From: Leptolinea tardivitalis
GTDB taxonomy: Bacteria; Chloroflexota; Anaerolineae; Anaerolineales; Anaerolineaceae
DNA: 64,000 nt
Reading direction: 5' to 3'
NCBI RefSeq assembly: GCF_001050275.1
Contig: NZ_BBYA01000008.1
Coordinates: 248,001 to 312,000 of the forward strand
The notes under the pieces are model-generated. The model ran no database searches. It saw only the letters and a list, made by a program, of their open reading frames with translations, and was not told where the DNA came from. Shown here in pieces: positions 33,935-43,700 of the stretch. The translations under genes and the position numbers were made by a program. The number at the start of each line of letters is the position of its first letter. The stretch's first letter is position 1.

Positions 33935-35929
33935 TTAACTTCCCGGATTAACTTCAACCAGCGCCGCACGGATAACCATTCGCCACAGATACTTACCGCT
34001 GGCTTCATCAAAACCCTGACAGGTTATCAAGGTCAGCCAGCTTCCTTCTTCATGGCGGAAGGCGCTGCGGTCATCCGGTGATACGCGTTCAACAGAGCGA
34101 ACGCGGTATGTATAAATATTTCCCCAGGCTTTTACTTCAATGGGGTCATCATATTTCAAACTCGATAAGTTGGCGAAAGGTCCCGGTTTCCCATTGGGTA
34201 GGGACACGTGAGCTGTAATGACCGAGTTCCCTTCATAGGTTGGAAATGCAGTACCCTGTAAATATCCAGCCTGGTTCCAAAGCCAGGTGAGGTCCCAGCC
34301 TTTGTTATTGGGCAACACGCCCACGATATCAGTCTGAACATTCAAATTGGGTATAGCCAGTTTAACACTGCCGATATCTTGATATTGACTTTCTTTCGGC
34401 TGCGGGTTTATTTTCGTTACCCGGTTGGGGGCAAATCCAGTGGATGGCATGTAGAAACTGCCATCCAATTTCCAGATTTCAGATCCCAGGTGACCGTCAT
34501 CGGCGCTAAAGTACAGAGTCCGATCAAGAGCGGCAAAACTGTGAGGGTTGGATGTATGCCACCCACTGTAGATATCCGCTACTCTGACGGTTGTGTATTC
34601 TTCGTAAGGAGGTTCGCTCATATACAATTCGCGGCCGTAAGTTCCATCGTCAGCCGTGAAGAACAGTGTGGTTCCGATGGCAGTCAATTGACGGGGATCA
34701 GATGCATTTTTCCCGGGATTAATATCTGCCACAATGTTGGTGTGGTCATCATCGTAAGGAGGCACACTCTTCCATAATTCTGTTCCTGCAATCCCCTCAT
34801 TGGCTGTAAAGAATAAGGTAGTGCCCACGGGGGTAAGGTTGCGGGGATTGGAACTCCCGAAATCCTTAAAAATATCATCGACGATGAACGTTGTGGTGGG
34901 ATCATACGGCGGTTTGGAGATGTATAACTCGTTGCCGCTGTATCCAATATTGCCTGAAAAGAAAACATACGAACCGATGGATGTAATCCAATCCGGTTTG
35001 GTATCGTTAATGGTGTATGTCATCAACGTTTTAGGTTCATCACCGGCGATATCGGTAACACGAACAGCACCATTATATGGAGGCTCTAGTTTATAAAGTT
35101 CGTTACCTGACTCGCCATCGTTTCCGGAAAAGAATATGGTGTTTTCCACAACGGTCAGATCATAGATTTCTGCATCTCCATTGCGGGCAATATTCGTTGT
35201 TTTGATGGCTGTATCCGGCGAGTATTGGGGATCGCTGCGCCAAATCTCAACGCTGGATGAATCGTTGGCAATGTAGAATAACATCCAACCTATTCGGGTT
35301 AATTCACGTGGATTGGATCCGTGGGCCCCATGCCAGATATCTGCCACCAGTTCTATTGACTGATACGGCGGTGATGTTTTGAAGATCTCCCGTCCATGAA
35401 TGCCGTCATCGGCTGAAAAGAAGACGGCATTGCCAATCATGACAAAATCTTTTGGATCCGAATCACCATTCTGATTTAAGTCAGCCACGCGGTGGGTGGA
35501 GGATCGATCATACGGAGGTTCGGAAATCCAGAGTTCCCGGCCGGCAATATCTTCCGCACTGAAGAATACAAGATTGCCAAAAGCAGTAATATTTTCGATA
35601 TTTGAGCTAAGGTAGCCTGGGTTAATATCGCTTACCAATTCTGACCGAGTGTAAGGCGAAGGAAGTTTCCATAATTCACGCCCCGTGTTTCCATCATTCG
35701 CGCAAAAAAACAGGGTGGTTCCGGCAAAAGTCAACCCCTCAGGGTTTGAACCGGGTGTACCAGCGCGCAAATCCTGTATGTTGGATGGCGGGGTATCGCT
35801 GTCTTTGACACCAAGGTTGACGGCATCAGCCCTCTGTGCTGGAAGACAAAATGCCGCTAAGGAGGCTATTAAAAGACCGCCTGAAATAATTCTCACGATA
35901 CTACTGGATATCTTCTGAGGCGTTTGCAT
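33935..35929 (-). CDS. Propeller-repeat protein with C-terminal sortase domain
   Basis: 664 residues. A signal sequence (about 1-36) precedes some ten repeats of about 45 residues with the form ..GTTLFFTADDGxxGxELWxxxPPY..TxxVxDIxPGxxxSxPxxLT, a known secreted propeller-like repeat (residues about 45-510). The last 140 residues are a sortase: catalytic His574 in VITAHVSLPNGKPGPF, Cys637 in LTLITCQGF and Arg650 in KYLWRMVIR. Sortases join or cleave proteins at a sorting signal; a fusion to this repeat is unusual. The gene sits between two adaptor genes, overlapping the upstream stop (TAATG). Confidence 0.88.
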   Translation of the reverse strand: MQTPQKISSSIVRIISGGLLIASLAAFCLPAQRADAVNLGVKDSDTPPSNIQDLRAGTPGSNPEGLTFAGTTLFFCANDGNTGRELWKLPSPYTRSELVSDINPGYLSSNIENITAFGNLVFFSAEDIAGRELWISEPPYDRSSTHRVADLNQNGDSDPKDFVMIGNAVFFSADDGIHGREIFKTSPPYQSIELVADIWHGAHGSNPRELTRIGWMLFYIANDSSSVEIWRSDPQYSPDTAIKTTNIARNGDAEIYDLTVVENTIFFSGNDGESGNELYKLEPPYNGAVRVTDIAGDEPKTLMTYTINDTKPDWITSIGSYVFFSGNIGYSGNELYISKPPYDPTTTFIVDDIFKDFGSSNPRNLTPVGTTLFFTANEGIAGTELWKSVPPYDDDHTNIVADINPGKNASDPRQLTAIGTTLFFTADDGTYGRELYMSEPPYEEYTTVRVADIYSGWHTSNPHSFAALDRTLYFSADDGHLGSEIWKLDGSFYMPSTGFAPNRVTKINPQPKESQYQDIGSVKLAIPNLNVQTDIVGVLPNNKGWDLTWLWNQAGYLQGTAFPTYEGNSVITAHVSLPNGKPGPFANLSSLKYDDPIEVKAWGNIYTYRVRSVERVSPDDRSAFRHEEGSWLTLITCQGFDEASGKYLWRMVIRAALVEVNPGS

Positions 35930-37326
35930 TATTTGCCTGATCCCGGAGTTGGAATTAAATTGGGATTGGTCACAACCATATCCCCTTCTTTAATATCACC
36001 TGATTTCAATTCACTGAACTCCTCTGAAACCAGCCCCAGTTCAACAGGTATTGTTTGTATGGAATTATTCCGCACTACATATACAGACCTACTGGAGCCT
36101 GTTTTGAAGATGGCTTTGTTGGGAATTACCAGAACATTTTCCGCTCTTTTTTCTTCTATGGAAGCGGCGGCGGTCATGCCGGGTTTTATCGCTGTATCAA
36201 AATTTTTCAATTCGCAGGTGACAGTGTAGTACATGATTTCTTGATCCAACTTGCCCACTGTGCTGATATCGGTAACAACACCTTCATACGTTTTGTCACC
36301 GATAGCATCAAAGACAAAAGAGACTCTCTTGCCTACCTGAACTTTATTAATATCCACTTCTGATATGGATATTTTTAGATACATGTGTGAATAGTCAATC
36401 AGTTTCAAAACCGGTTGACCTGGTTTCACCAGATCACCTGTGAGCTGATTTAGATCGGAAACCGTGCCATTAATCGGAGCGACAATTTTTGTCTTGTCGA
36501 TCTGGGTTTTGAGAGAATCAACCGTAGCTTTGGCAGATGTAATATCATCTGGATCGGGGTTGTCTTTTACTTTCTCCCATTCGCGTCGGGCATCAGCCAG
36601 TTTTGATTCAGCAACTTTAAGATCGGCATCAGCCAGACGGACATCTTCTGGAAGTGGTTTGCTTTGAGCCCATTGGTAATTCCATAGAGCCCAATCATAT
36701 GATTTCTGCGCAGATGATAGAGCCATTGCCGCCTGTGCTCTTGTTAAATCATCTTCCGGGCGGTCTTGTACATAAGAATAAAATGTTTTGGCCGATTCAA
36801 GATTTGACTTGGCTTGCAGATAGGAGGCTTGAGCTACCTCGAGGTTAGTATCTGACGTATTGCGTTGATTTTTTAATTCCCGTGCTTTTTTCGCGTTGTC
36901 ATACGAAATTTCAGCCTGCGAAAGATTTTCTTTTGCCTGTGTTCGTTTGACATCGGATACATTCAATAATTCGAGGGCGCGTTCCGCTGCCGGCAATTTC
37001 TGCATAGCCTGTAGAATGGAACCATCCAATGATTCTGGATCTAATTCGAGAAGAACATCACCAGACTTAACCTGATCTTTTTCCTTAACATTCACTTTGC
37101 CAACAGTTCCATTGGTTTGCCAGCTTAATGTAACGATCTGGTTGGGCTCCACTCGACCTGTCGCACCGATTTTGGTGATAATTGTTCCACGACCAATCGG
37201 TTGAGTAGATAATTGCGATGGCAAACCTGGCTGGCGGGAATACACCAGAAAATAGTAAGCTCCTCCGGCAACAAGCAGCAAGAGCAGGACAACAACGATG
37301 GCAATCCTCTTAATATTAAATTTCAC
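35929..37326 (-). CDS. Second membrane-fusion (HlyD/MacA-type) adaptor protein
   Basis: 465 residues, start GTG at 37326. Membrane helix about 7-29; barrel-sandwich motif IGATGRVEPNQIVTLSWQTNGTVG; coiled-coil hairpin about 100-255; second half KIVAPINGTVSDLNQLTGDLVKPGQP; then beta-barrel domains. It is about as long as, and clearly paralogous to, the downstream adaptor in the same operon. First gene of the five-gene minus-strand operon adaptor, sortase fusion, adaptor, ATPase, permease. A 19-bp dyad lies in its upstream region. Confidence 0.92.
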   Translation of the reverse strand: MKFNIKRIAIVVVLLLLLVAGGAYYFLVYSRQPGLPSQLSTQPIGRGTIITKIGATGRVEPNQIVTLSWQTNGTVGKVNVKEKDQVKSGDVLLELDPESLDGSILQAMQKLPAAERALELLNVSDVKRTQAKENLSQAEISYDNAKKARELKNQRNTSDTNLEVAQASYLQAKSNLESAKTFYSYVQDRPEDDLTRAQAAMALSSAQKSYDWALWNYQWAQSKPLPEDVRLADADLKVAESKLADARREWEKVKDNPDPDDITSAKATVDSLKTQIDKTKIVAPINGTVSDLNQLTGDLVKPGQPVLKLIDYSHMYLKISISEVDINKVQVGKRVSFVFDAIGDKTYEGVVTDISTVGKLDQEIMYYTVTCELKNFDTAIKPGMTAAASIEEKRAENVLVIPNKAIFKTGSSRSVYVVRNNSIQTIPVELGLVSEEFSELKSGDIKEGDMVVTNPNLIPTPGSGK

Positions 37327-37341
37327 GTATGTTTTTCCCTA

Positions 37342-37360
37342 CGGAAATATTAAATTTCCG
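37342..37360. promoter_or_regulatory. 19-bp dyad between the pump operon and the divergent metallopeptidase
   Basis: CGGAAAT-ATTAA-ATTTCCG is a perfect seven-bp inverted repeat in the 106-base divergent intergenic region, 16 bases before the adaptor start. Candidate operator for an unlinked regulator. Confidence 0.5.
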
Positions 37361-37432
37361 CCTTTTTTGATATGAAGCATCCGGATTGATTCTTGTTGAA
37401 ACTATTATAATCATAACGAAATTGAGGCCTTT

Positions 37433-38767
37433 GTGAATAAGAAGTACTTACAAAACTTTTACAATCAATACAAAGTTTTTGATTTCCTTCATACTATACG
37501 TCAATGCGGCATAATCAGTTTCTGGATATTCTTATCTGTCCTATTTACGACCTCTTCATCACTCCTTGTTCAGGAATATCCCGGCAAAGTACGTCAGTAT
37601 ACCCATACAATTGAATTTGATTATGTCAACTGGACATTTGATGCGTTCTGGCAGAAGTTCCTGCAGTCTTCTATTCGACTGGAAGATTATCTGCCTGAAA
37701 AACAACCTTCAGGTATCGTCAGAGAATACCTTCGCTCGGTACGTCAAATTTCCCAACTGGAGTCACAGATCAATGTGATCTATGCTGATCCAAAAATTAC
37801 CGATAAGGTAGCCGCTGCAAAGTCATACCAGCTTCAATTGGATCAGTTTAATGCGTATAAGAAACAATTGGCACCATATGCAGAATCCACCCTGCAATCA
37901 CAGATCAGCACAATCCTTAGTGAAAATGGCTTGACTCTGATCGGTCAGCCCATTCCGCCGGTGCTTTACCATTCCACTCCGCTGCCTATGGCTTTAATTG
38001 TCTCTCCGCGAAACAAGATTCAACAGGATGCCAATATCTCACTCCTTGCGGATATGACGGCCGGTGATATGGCAGCTCTCGAAGATGAGGTTATGAAAAA
38101 TCTGAATGTCTCTGCCCTGGTGGTACCGATCGGTGGCGTAGGCATTTATCCTACCATGGTCATGTCAACGTCTGATCTTTCTTTTTTGGCTGAGACTGTG
38201 GCGCACGAATGGACACATAACTTCTTAACCCTGCGTCCATTAGGAATAAATTATGAAACAAATTCCGATCTGCGCACAATCAATGAGACCACAGCTTCGA
38301 TCGTTGGCACAGAAATAGGTAAACAGGTGCTTAAGCGATATTACCCTGATCTTCTGCCTCCTGAATCCGAAATCTCAACGCAAGATACTACATCTGACAC
38401 GTCAAATCCTCAGGCAACTGAACCAGAGCCGTTCAATTTCAGACGTGAGATGCACACCACCAGAGTCCAGGTGGATAAATTGCTGGCTGAGAATAAAATC
38501 GATGCAGCCGAAACATACATGGAACAACGCAGACAATTCTTCTGGGACAACGGTTATATGATAAGAAGGTTGAACCAGGCTTATTTTGCTTTTTATGGTG
38601 CTTATGCTGATACGCCAGGTGGTGCAGCAGGGACAGACCCGGTGGGACCGATGGTTCGTGCTCTTCGCAAGCAAAGCAGTTCACTCGCTGCATTTTTAAA
38701 CCAAATTTCCATGGTCACCAGCTTTGACCAGCTTACCCGGATGGTTGATAATCCCCCGGCCGGATAA
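37433..38767 (+). CDS. Membrane-anchored HExxH metallopeptidase
   Basis: 444 residues from a GTG with GAGG upstream. One N-terminal membrane helix (about 24-46); a largely helical region; the zinc motif HEWTH (about 258-262) in LAETVAHEWTHNF, followed some 25 residues later by NETTASIVGTEIG, whose Glu would be the third ligand as in gluzincins; a low-complexity acidic Thr/Ser segment near 300-325; and a helical C-terminus. Probably an extracellular or membrane-surface protease. I do not recognise the family by name. It is divergent from the pump operon and its stop is two bases from that of the convergent fmdB-like gene. Confidence 0.8.
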   Translation: MNKKYLQNFYNQYKVFDFLHTIRQCGIISFWIFLSVLFTTSSSLLVQEYPGKVRQYTHTIEFDYVNWTFDAFWQKFLQSSIRLEDYLPEKQPSGIVREYLRSVRQISQLESQINVIYADPKITDKVAAAKSYQLQLDQFNAYKKQLAPYAESTLQSQISTILSENGLTLIGQPIPPVLYHSTPLPMALIVSPRNKIQQDANISLLADMTAGDMAALEDEVMKNLNVSALVVPIGGVGIYPTMVMSTSDLSFLAETVAHEWTHNFLTLRPLGINYETNSDLRTINETTASIVGTEIGKQVLKRYYPDLLPPESEISTQDTTSDTSNPQATEPEPFNFRREMHTTRVQVDKLLAENKIDAAETYMEQRRQFFWDNGYMIRRLNQAYFAFYGAYADTPGGAAGTDPVGPMVRALRKQSSSLAAFLNQISMVTSFDQLTRMVDNPPAG

Positions 38768-38769
38768 AT

Positions 38770-39180
38770 TTAGAAATCCAAATCATCGGCGACAGATGAG
38801 TTTCCGGCTCCTTCCGAAAAATTATCTGCCAAATCGGGCATGGCGCTATCGATCTGTTCCGGCGATTGACCGTGATCAAGCCGATCTACCACTTCATCGA
38901 ATTCAGCGGGCATTTCTTCACCAAGTTCTGAACGCATCTGCCGCATCATGGCTCCCAAAGCCTGTGGATCATCATCAATTGAATTTAAACGGGTTGGATC
39001 TGCCAGACTTTGCATTCGATCAGAAGCATTTCGCGCAATACGAATCCGGCCAATCTTACGTCTGATATTGGAACTACCGCAATGCTGACACCTGATCACA
39101 GCGCTATCATATTCACTGTAGGATAATGAGACTTCAAATCGCTTTCGACAATCAAGACAAATGAAATCATAAGATGGCAT
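38770..39180 (-). CDS. FmdB-type zinc-ribbon protein
   Basis: 136 residues. The first 50 form the FmdB/CxxC_CxxC_SSSS zinc ribbon: YDFICLDCRKRFEV and CQHCGSSNIRRKIG. The remainder is acidic and low in complexity (Glu/Asp/Gln-rich). Such proteins are putative regulators of unknown function. AGGAG precedes the ATG. It is divergent from gmk. Confidence 0.9.
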   Translation of the reverse strand: MPSYDFICLDCRKRFEVSLSYSEYDSAVIRCQHCGSSNIRRKIGRIRIARNASDRMQSLADPTRLNSIDDDPQALGAMMRQMRSELGEEMPAEFDEVVDRLDHGQSPEQIDSAMPDLADNFSEGAGNSSVADDLDF

Positions 39181-39346
39181 ACGAAGCTCCTAACGTTCGG
39201 ATGACATTATAAATGCCAATCCGCTACAATACTACTATAAGAAATTTCTTCATTTTCAGCGCAACTTTGTTCACGATATGATGAGGAGTTCATTCACATT
39301 ACTGGCGTTATAATCCTGATCTATTGTTTCCCCAAGGAGAACCTGA

Positions 39347-39994
39347 ATGGAATCAGACGCAACTTCATCTGCATTAGCCAATATTCGATTTGATGTGTTG
39401 CAGCCATCACCCTTATTAATTGTAATATCTGGTCCTTCGGGTGTTGGTAAGGATGCCGTGTTGAATGAAATGAAAGCCCGATTGCTGCCTTTCCATTTTG
39501 TGGTGACCACAACCAGCCGCAAACCCCGTCCCGGAGAAGTGGAAGGAGTTGACTACAATTTTGTCGATCTGGCAGACTTTGAATCCATGATTGCGAACAA
39601 TGAATTAATTGAATATGCTTTGGTTTATCAAGATTACAAAGGGATTCCCCGTAATCAGGTAACCCGAGCGCTGCAAAGTGGTAAAGATGTGGTGATGCGG
39701 TTGGATGTACAGGGTGCCAGGAAGATCCGCGATTTATTCCCTGAGGCGGTTTTGATATTTCTTGTTCCAGCCGATGCAAAGGAGTGGTACCAGCGTCTTA
39801 TTGACAGGAAAACTGAAACGCCTGAAAGTTTAAAGATCCGGATCGAAACTGCCCTGGGTGAACTCAATCAGTTGGATTTATTCGATTATGTGGTGGTGAA
39901 TGCGCATAACCGGCTGCAAAAAGCTGTTGATGATATTGAAGCCATTATCAAGGTTGAACATTCACGTACGAAACCTCGAAAGATCAATATATGA
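39347..39994 (+). CDS. gmk: Guanylate kinase
   Basis: 215 residues. It phosphorylates GMP to GDP. P-loop ISGPSGVGKDAVLNEM near residue 30 (the usual Ser/Thr after GK is Asp-Ala here), GMP-binding segment TTTSRKPRPGEVEGVDYNFV, the region with IEYALVYQDYKGIP, and LDVQGARKIRDLFPEA are typical. AAGGAG precedes the ATG at seven bases. The rhomboid gene overlaps its stop by four bases. Confidence 0.95.
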   Translation: MESDATSSALANIRFDVLQPSPLLIVISGPSGVGKDAVLNEMKARLLPFHFVVTTTSRKPRPGEVEGVDYNFVDLADFESMIANNELIEYALVYQDYKGIPRNQVTRALQSGKDVVMRLDVQGARKIRDLFPEAVLIFLVPADAKEWYQRLIDRKTETPESLKIRIETALGELNQLDLFDYVVVNAHNRLQKAVDDIEAIIKVEHSRTKPRKINI

Positions 39995-40791
39995 CCATGG
40001 AAAATCCTGAAAATTCACAGAACCCGACCGGGAATTCATCTCAGATTAGTGGTTCACCGGTTCCTTCTGATCAAATTCCTTCAGCCAGGGTATCCATTCA
40101 ACTGGAGACCAAGAAGCCGTTGGTCACCTACATTCTGGTGGGAATTACCTCAGCCTTTTTTCTTTTGCAAGTAGCCAGCGGATATATTCTCGGATTTGAT
40201 TTATTGGCTGCATTGGGAGCTAAGGTTAATGAGGCGATCAAAGCGGGGCAAATCTGGCGGTTGATTACACCCTTATTGTTACACGGAAGTTTTGCCCATA
40301 TCTTTTTTAATATGTACGCCCTGGTTACGATTGGCCGTGATATTGAAATGTTCTACGGGCATAAGCGATACCTGGTGCTCTATCTGGTCAGTGGATTTGC
40401 AGGAAATGTATTCTCTTTTCTCATCACACAAAGTCCATCATACGGTGCATCCACGGCCATATTTGGATTAATCGCCGCCCAGGGAGTTTTTATTTTTCAG
40501 AACAGGAAATTTTTCCGTAATTCAAAAGCAATGTTGACGAATACTGCGGTGGTTATAGGGATCAACCTGTTTATTGTGGGAATGATCCCCAATATTGATA
40601 ATTTCGGTCACCTGGGGGGCTTGCTGGGTGGAACCGCGTTTGCCTGGCTGGCGGGCCCGATCTGGGGACCACACGGCTTATTTCCTGAAATCGTCATCTC
40701 TGATTCTCGTGATAAAAGCCGCACACTCCCGGTTACGTTGGGAGTGTGCTCTTTATTTGCTCTGGGTGCTGCGTTGAAAATATTCCTGTAG
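39991..40791 (+). CDS. Rhomboid-family intramembrane serine protease
   Basis: 266 residues. A hydrophilic Ser/Pro-rich N-terminus (about 45 residues) precedes six or seven membrane helices. Catalytic dyad: Ser154 in YGASTAIFGL and His near 207 in FGHLGGLLGG; the N-terminal-side motif HGSFAHIFFNMYAL carries the conserved His and Asn of the oxyanion site. It cleaves transmembrane segments of substrate proteins. Its ATGA start overlaps gmk, so translation is coupled. A strong hairpin lies within its final codons. Confidence 0.95.
   Translation: MTMENPENSQNPTGNSSQISGSPVPSDQIPSARVSIQLETKKPLVTYILVGITSAFFLLQVASGYILGFDLLAALGAKVNEAIKAGQIWRLITPLLLHGSFAHIFFNMYALVTIGRDIEMFYGHKRYLVLYLVSGFAGNVFSFLITQSPSYGASTAIFGLIAAQGVFIFQNRKFFRNSKAMLTNTAVVIGINLFIVGMIPNIDNFGHLGGLLGGTAFAWLAGPIWGPHGLFPEIVISDSRDKSRTLPVTLGVCSLFALGAALKIFL
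40717..40749 (-). terminator. Terminator of the M23 surface protein gene, inside the rhomboid gene
   Basis: Perfect ten-bp stem GCACACTCCC/GGGAGTGTGC (40721-40730, 40740-40749). Read on the minus strand it lies 43 bases past the stop of the M23 gene and is followed by GGCTTTTATC, so it can end that transcript while lying in the coding sequence of the convergent rhomboid gene. Confidence 0.6.
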
Positions 40792-40792
40792 C

Positions 40793-43700
40793 TCAGGAAC
40801 CGGTCGCAGAATTGCGTATGCGGCTGGCCAGTTTTAATAGGGCTGTCAATAATGGGATCAAGATAGCCCCGCATACCACAGGTATGGGCGAAAAAGGTTC
40901 TGCTTGATCGTAGCAGATATTATAAATAGACCTTGTTCCGGCTAGGTTATCATTGGCCGCTTTTACATGCAGGTAATACGTGGCGCTGGTTTCGGGCTGG
41001 TAATTCAATGTGGTAATTGAATTCAAAGTTTCGGGAGAGATTTCATCCGTCACGGCCTGGCCGGCAAGATTAAAGACCTGGAGGGTAACACCGGCGGCCA
41101 ATTCCTGGGGAACAGCTTTGAATGTATACGTTTTCCCACCCTGTAAAAGCATGCTGGTCCAATCTTCATCTTTGAATCCGCACAGGTTATGAAGCTGGCA
41201 ATTCCCTGAAGTTAGTGATGGCGAATTGGTGGGAACGTTATCCTTAGGTTCATATTTATCGGGGATGCACTCCTTTTCAACCGTTGTTTTTACCTGAGGT
41301 TCTTCCGGAAATTCTTCAGCACCTGATTCTGTTATGGCCCGAATCCGGAAGCTGTAAGTGGCACCGTTGGTGGCAAAAAAGCTGGTTTCTCGGGCATTAC
41401 CCGGCAGAGGTTCTGCCCAGGCCTGCCAACCACCGTTGTTCACCTGATATTGAAGCTCAAAGTGATCAATTTTGACTTTAGAAACAGCTGTCCATTTGAG
41501 GTTGATGAGAGTGCTTCCGTATTCATTGGGGAGAGCATCCAGATGCGTTACTGGAGTTGTGCCGTCGCCAGCCAGAATAACGGCTGCACTGTCAGTGTGG
41601 TTACCCGCCTGGTCAAATGCACGGGCAAATACTGCCGCTCCCTGTAATTTGCCTGTGTAATCGGCCGGGATTGTTCCTATCCAACCGTCTTTCGCGGAAT
41701 CATCCACAGCCACACGATCTGCTTTTTCAACGGGTACTCCGGCTGGTTGAACATAAAACTCTACCCGACTTGCCGGCTTATCGCCATCTGCCGCTTCTGC
41801 TGAAAGGGCAATGGGTAGAGCCAGGCTTATTGATCCATCGGCCGGAGTGATTAATTTGATGGATGGCGCGGTTGTATCCTGAATCAAGGAGAGTTGGTAG
41901 TCGAGATAAGGGACTACTACTTTGGTATTTGCACTGGCTGATACTTTAAGGAGGTATTGTCCGGCTCCGGGCAGGTTGGCTGTCAATTGAGCGGTGCTGC
42001 CGCTAACTTTGGCATCGGCCAGAGTTGTTTTTCCATCGGAACTGATCAAAGATAGCGCTGGCTGCCAGTTTGTTGCTGTTGATGTGATATTCAGTGTGGC
42101 ATTGAATGCCTGTTTATTATCACTGGTGAATGTAAAGTAATCAACATCACCAGCCGGGCAAATCTGCCCACTGGCATTCTTCCCAACCGCTATTGATTGG
42201 GCGTTTTCTGGAGAATCGTCATTGGCAAATTCCTGACATACTTTGGATGGATTATCACTGATTCGCACTGCGGTGATCGCCCAGCCAAGTCCGGTGTTGT
42301 ACATTGAATCAATGGTATCGAAATGGAAGCGGAAGCGAACATTCTTGCCAACATAGGCAGAAAGATCAATGGGTTTGCTTTCCAGCAGACTGGTTCGATC
42401 AGAACTGCCTGAGATTTTTTGCAGATCCTGGAATGGTCCACCATCAACAGAAATTTGGAGAATTCGCTGATCCCATATCTCACCTGATGATTCTGTAACA
42501 GATACATATCGGAAGGAGAATTGTTGGCCTTTATATCCGATATGGATTAATGGTGAAGTCAGATCGCCCGAAGCGCGCGAATCACCCTTACTGTATTCAT
42601 TATCGGTTCCGAAAATCCACCCGGTTTGACTCTCGGTTCCAACTTTGAAACTGTTCCGGGTCCACAAACCGGTGCCAGCCCAACCAGCTGCATCTTTGTA
42701 GAAACCCACTTCATAGGGTGATGTTATGGGTGTCAGGGTTTCAGTCTTTCCTTCTTTGATGATGAACTTTCCGGATGCTGATTTTTCACCGGCACTGTTA
42801 CGGGCAGACGCCGTCCAGTCATAATTACCAGGTTTCAATGTGCCCAACGAGAAGGATACAGATGGTTGCCAGTTTTGAACGGCATTGAATCCATCGGGTC
42901 CAGTAACAGATGCACGATATTCCACTGCACCTGGAACCGGCTGCCAACTTAAGACGATGGAGTCGGAGGATGTAGCATCACCACCATTCGGTCCTGAGAC
43001 TGGATTCAATACTGGCTCAGACGGTGCAGACAATACACTGACCAATTTCAATGATGAGACACGATTGGCTCCAACAATCTGGGTATCCAGATTTTCAGAA
43101 GAAGATGTCAATGACTGACTTCTTCCAGAGAAATCGACGCCATCATATAGGATAGCGCTGACGCCACCACCCAGTTGGATGGATTCAAGGTTGTTATCTC
43201 CAAAATCAACCAGCGAATTGATATCTGAGATATCACCTATATCAATAACCTTGCAGAATCCCTGGAAATTGGCGTTGTTATACAGGGCAGCCTGGTTGGC
43301 TGCTGGTGAACAGGCAGGGGGTAATACAGGGCAGGTGAATTTCTTGCGTATGGGTATATCCCCAATGGGTGTGATTGTTTTATTCCCGCCGTTATCCCAG
43401 ATATTAATACCTACAGATAATGGACCATCCGGGACGCCTGCGGCACAAAGATCTACGTCTGTCACAAAAGCCGAATCAGTGATTGGATCACCTGCTGCCC
43501 GCCATTGTCCGTCATATTTCACCATAGGCTGAATACGTGCCACCCCAGATTCATCTGATCCATAACCGCTCAAGGTTACAGTCTGGCTGGTGACGAGTGT
43601 GTTGGCAGCCGGAGCATTCAAAACACCTGTTGGCGGTTTGGAATCACCATTGTTCGATGTATATTTATCACCGGGCATGCATTGACTACCATACGTTGGA

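Noticed and set aside
35929-37326. Recent duplication of the two adaptor genes
   Set aside because: The two adaptors differ widely in sequence and are separated by the sortase gene; no DNA-level repeat is visible, so the duplication is old.
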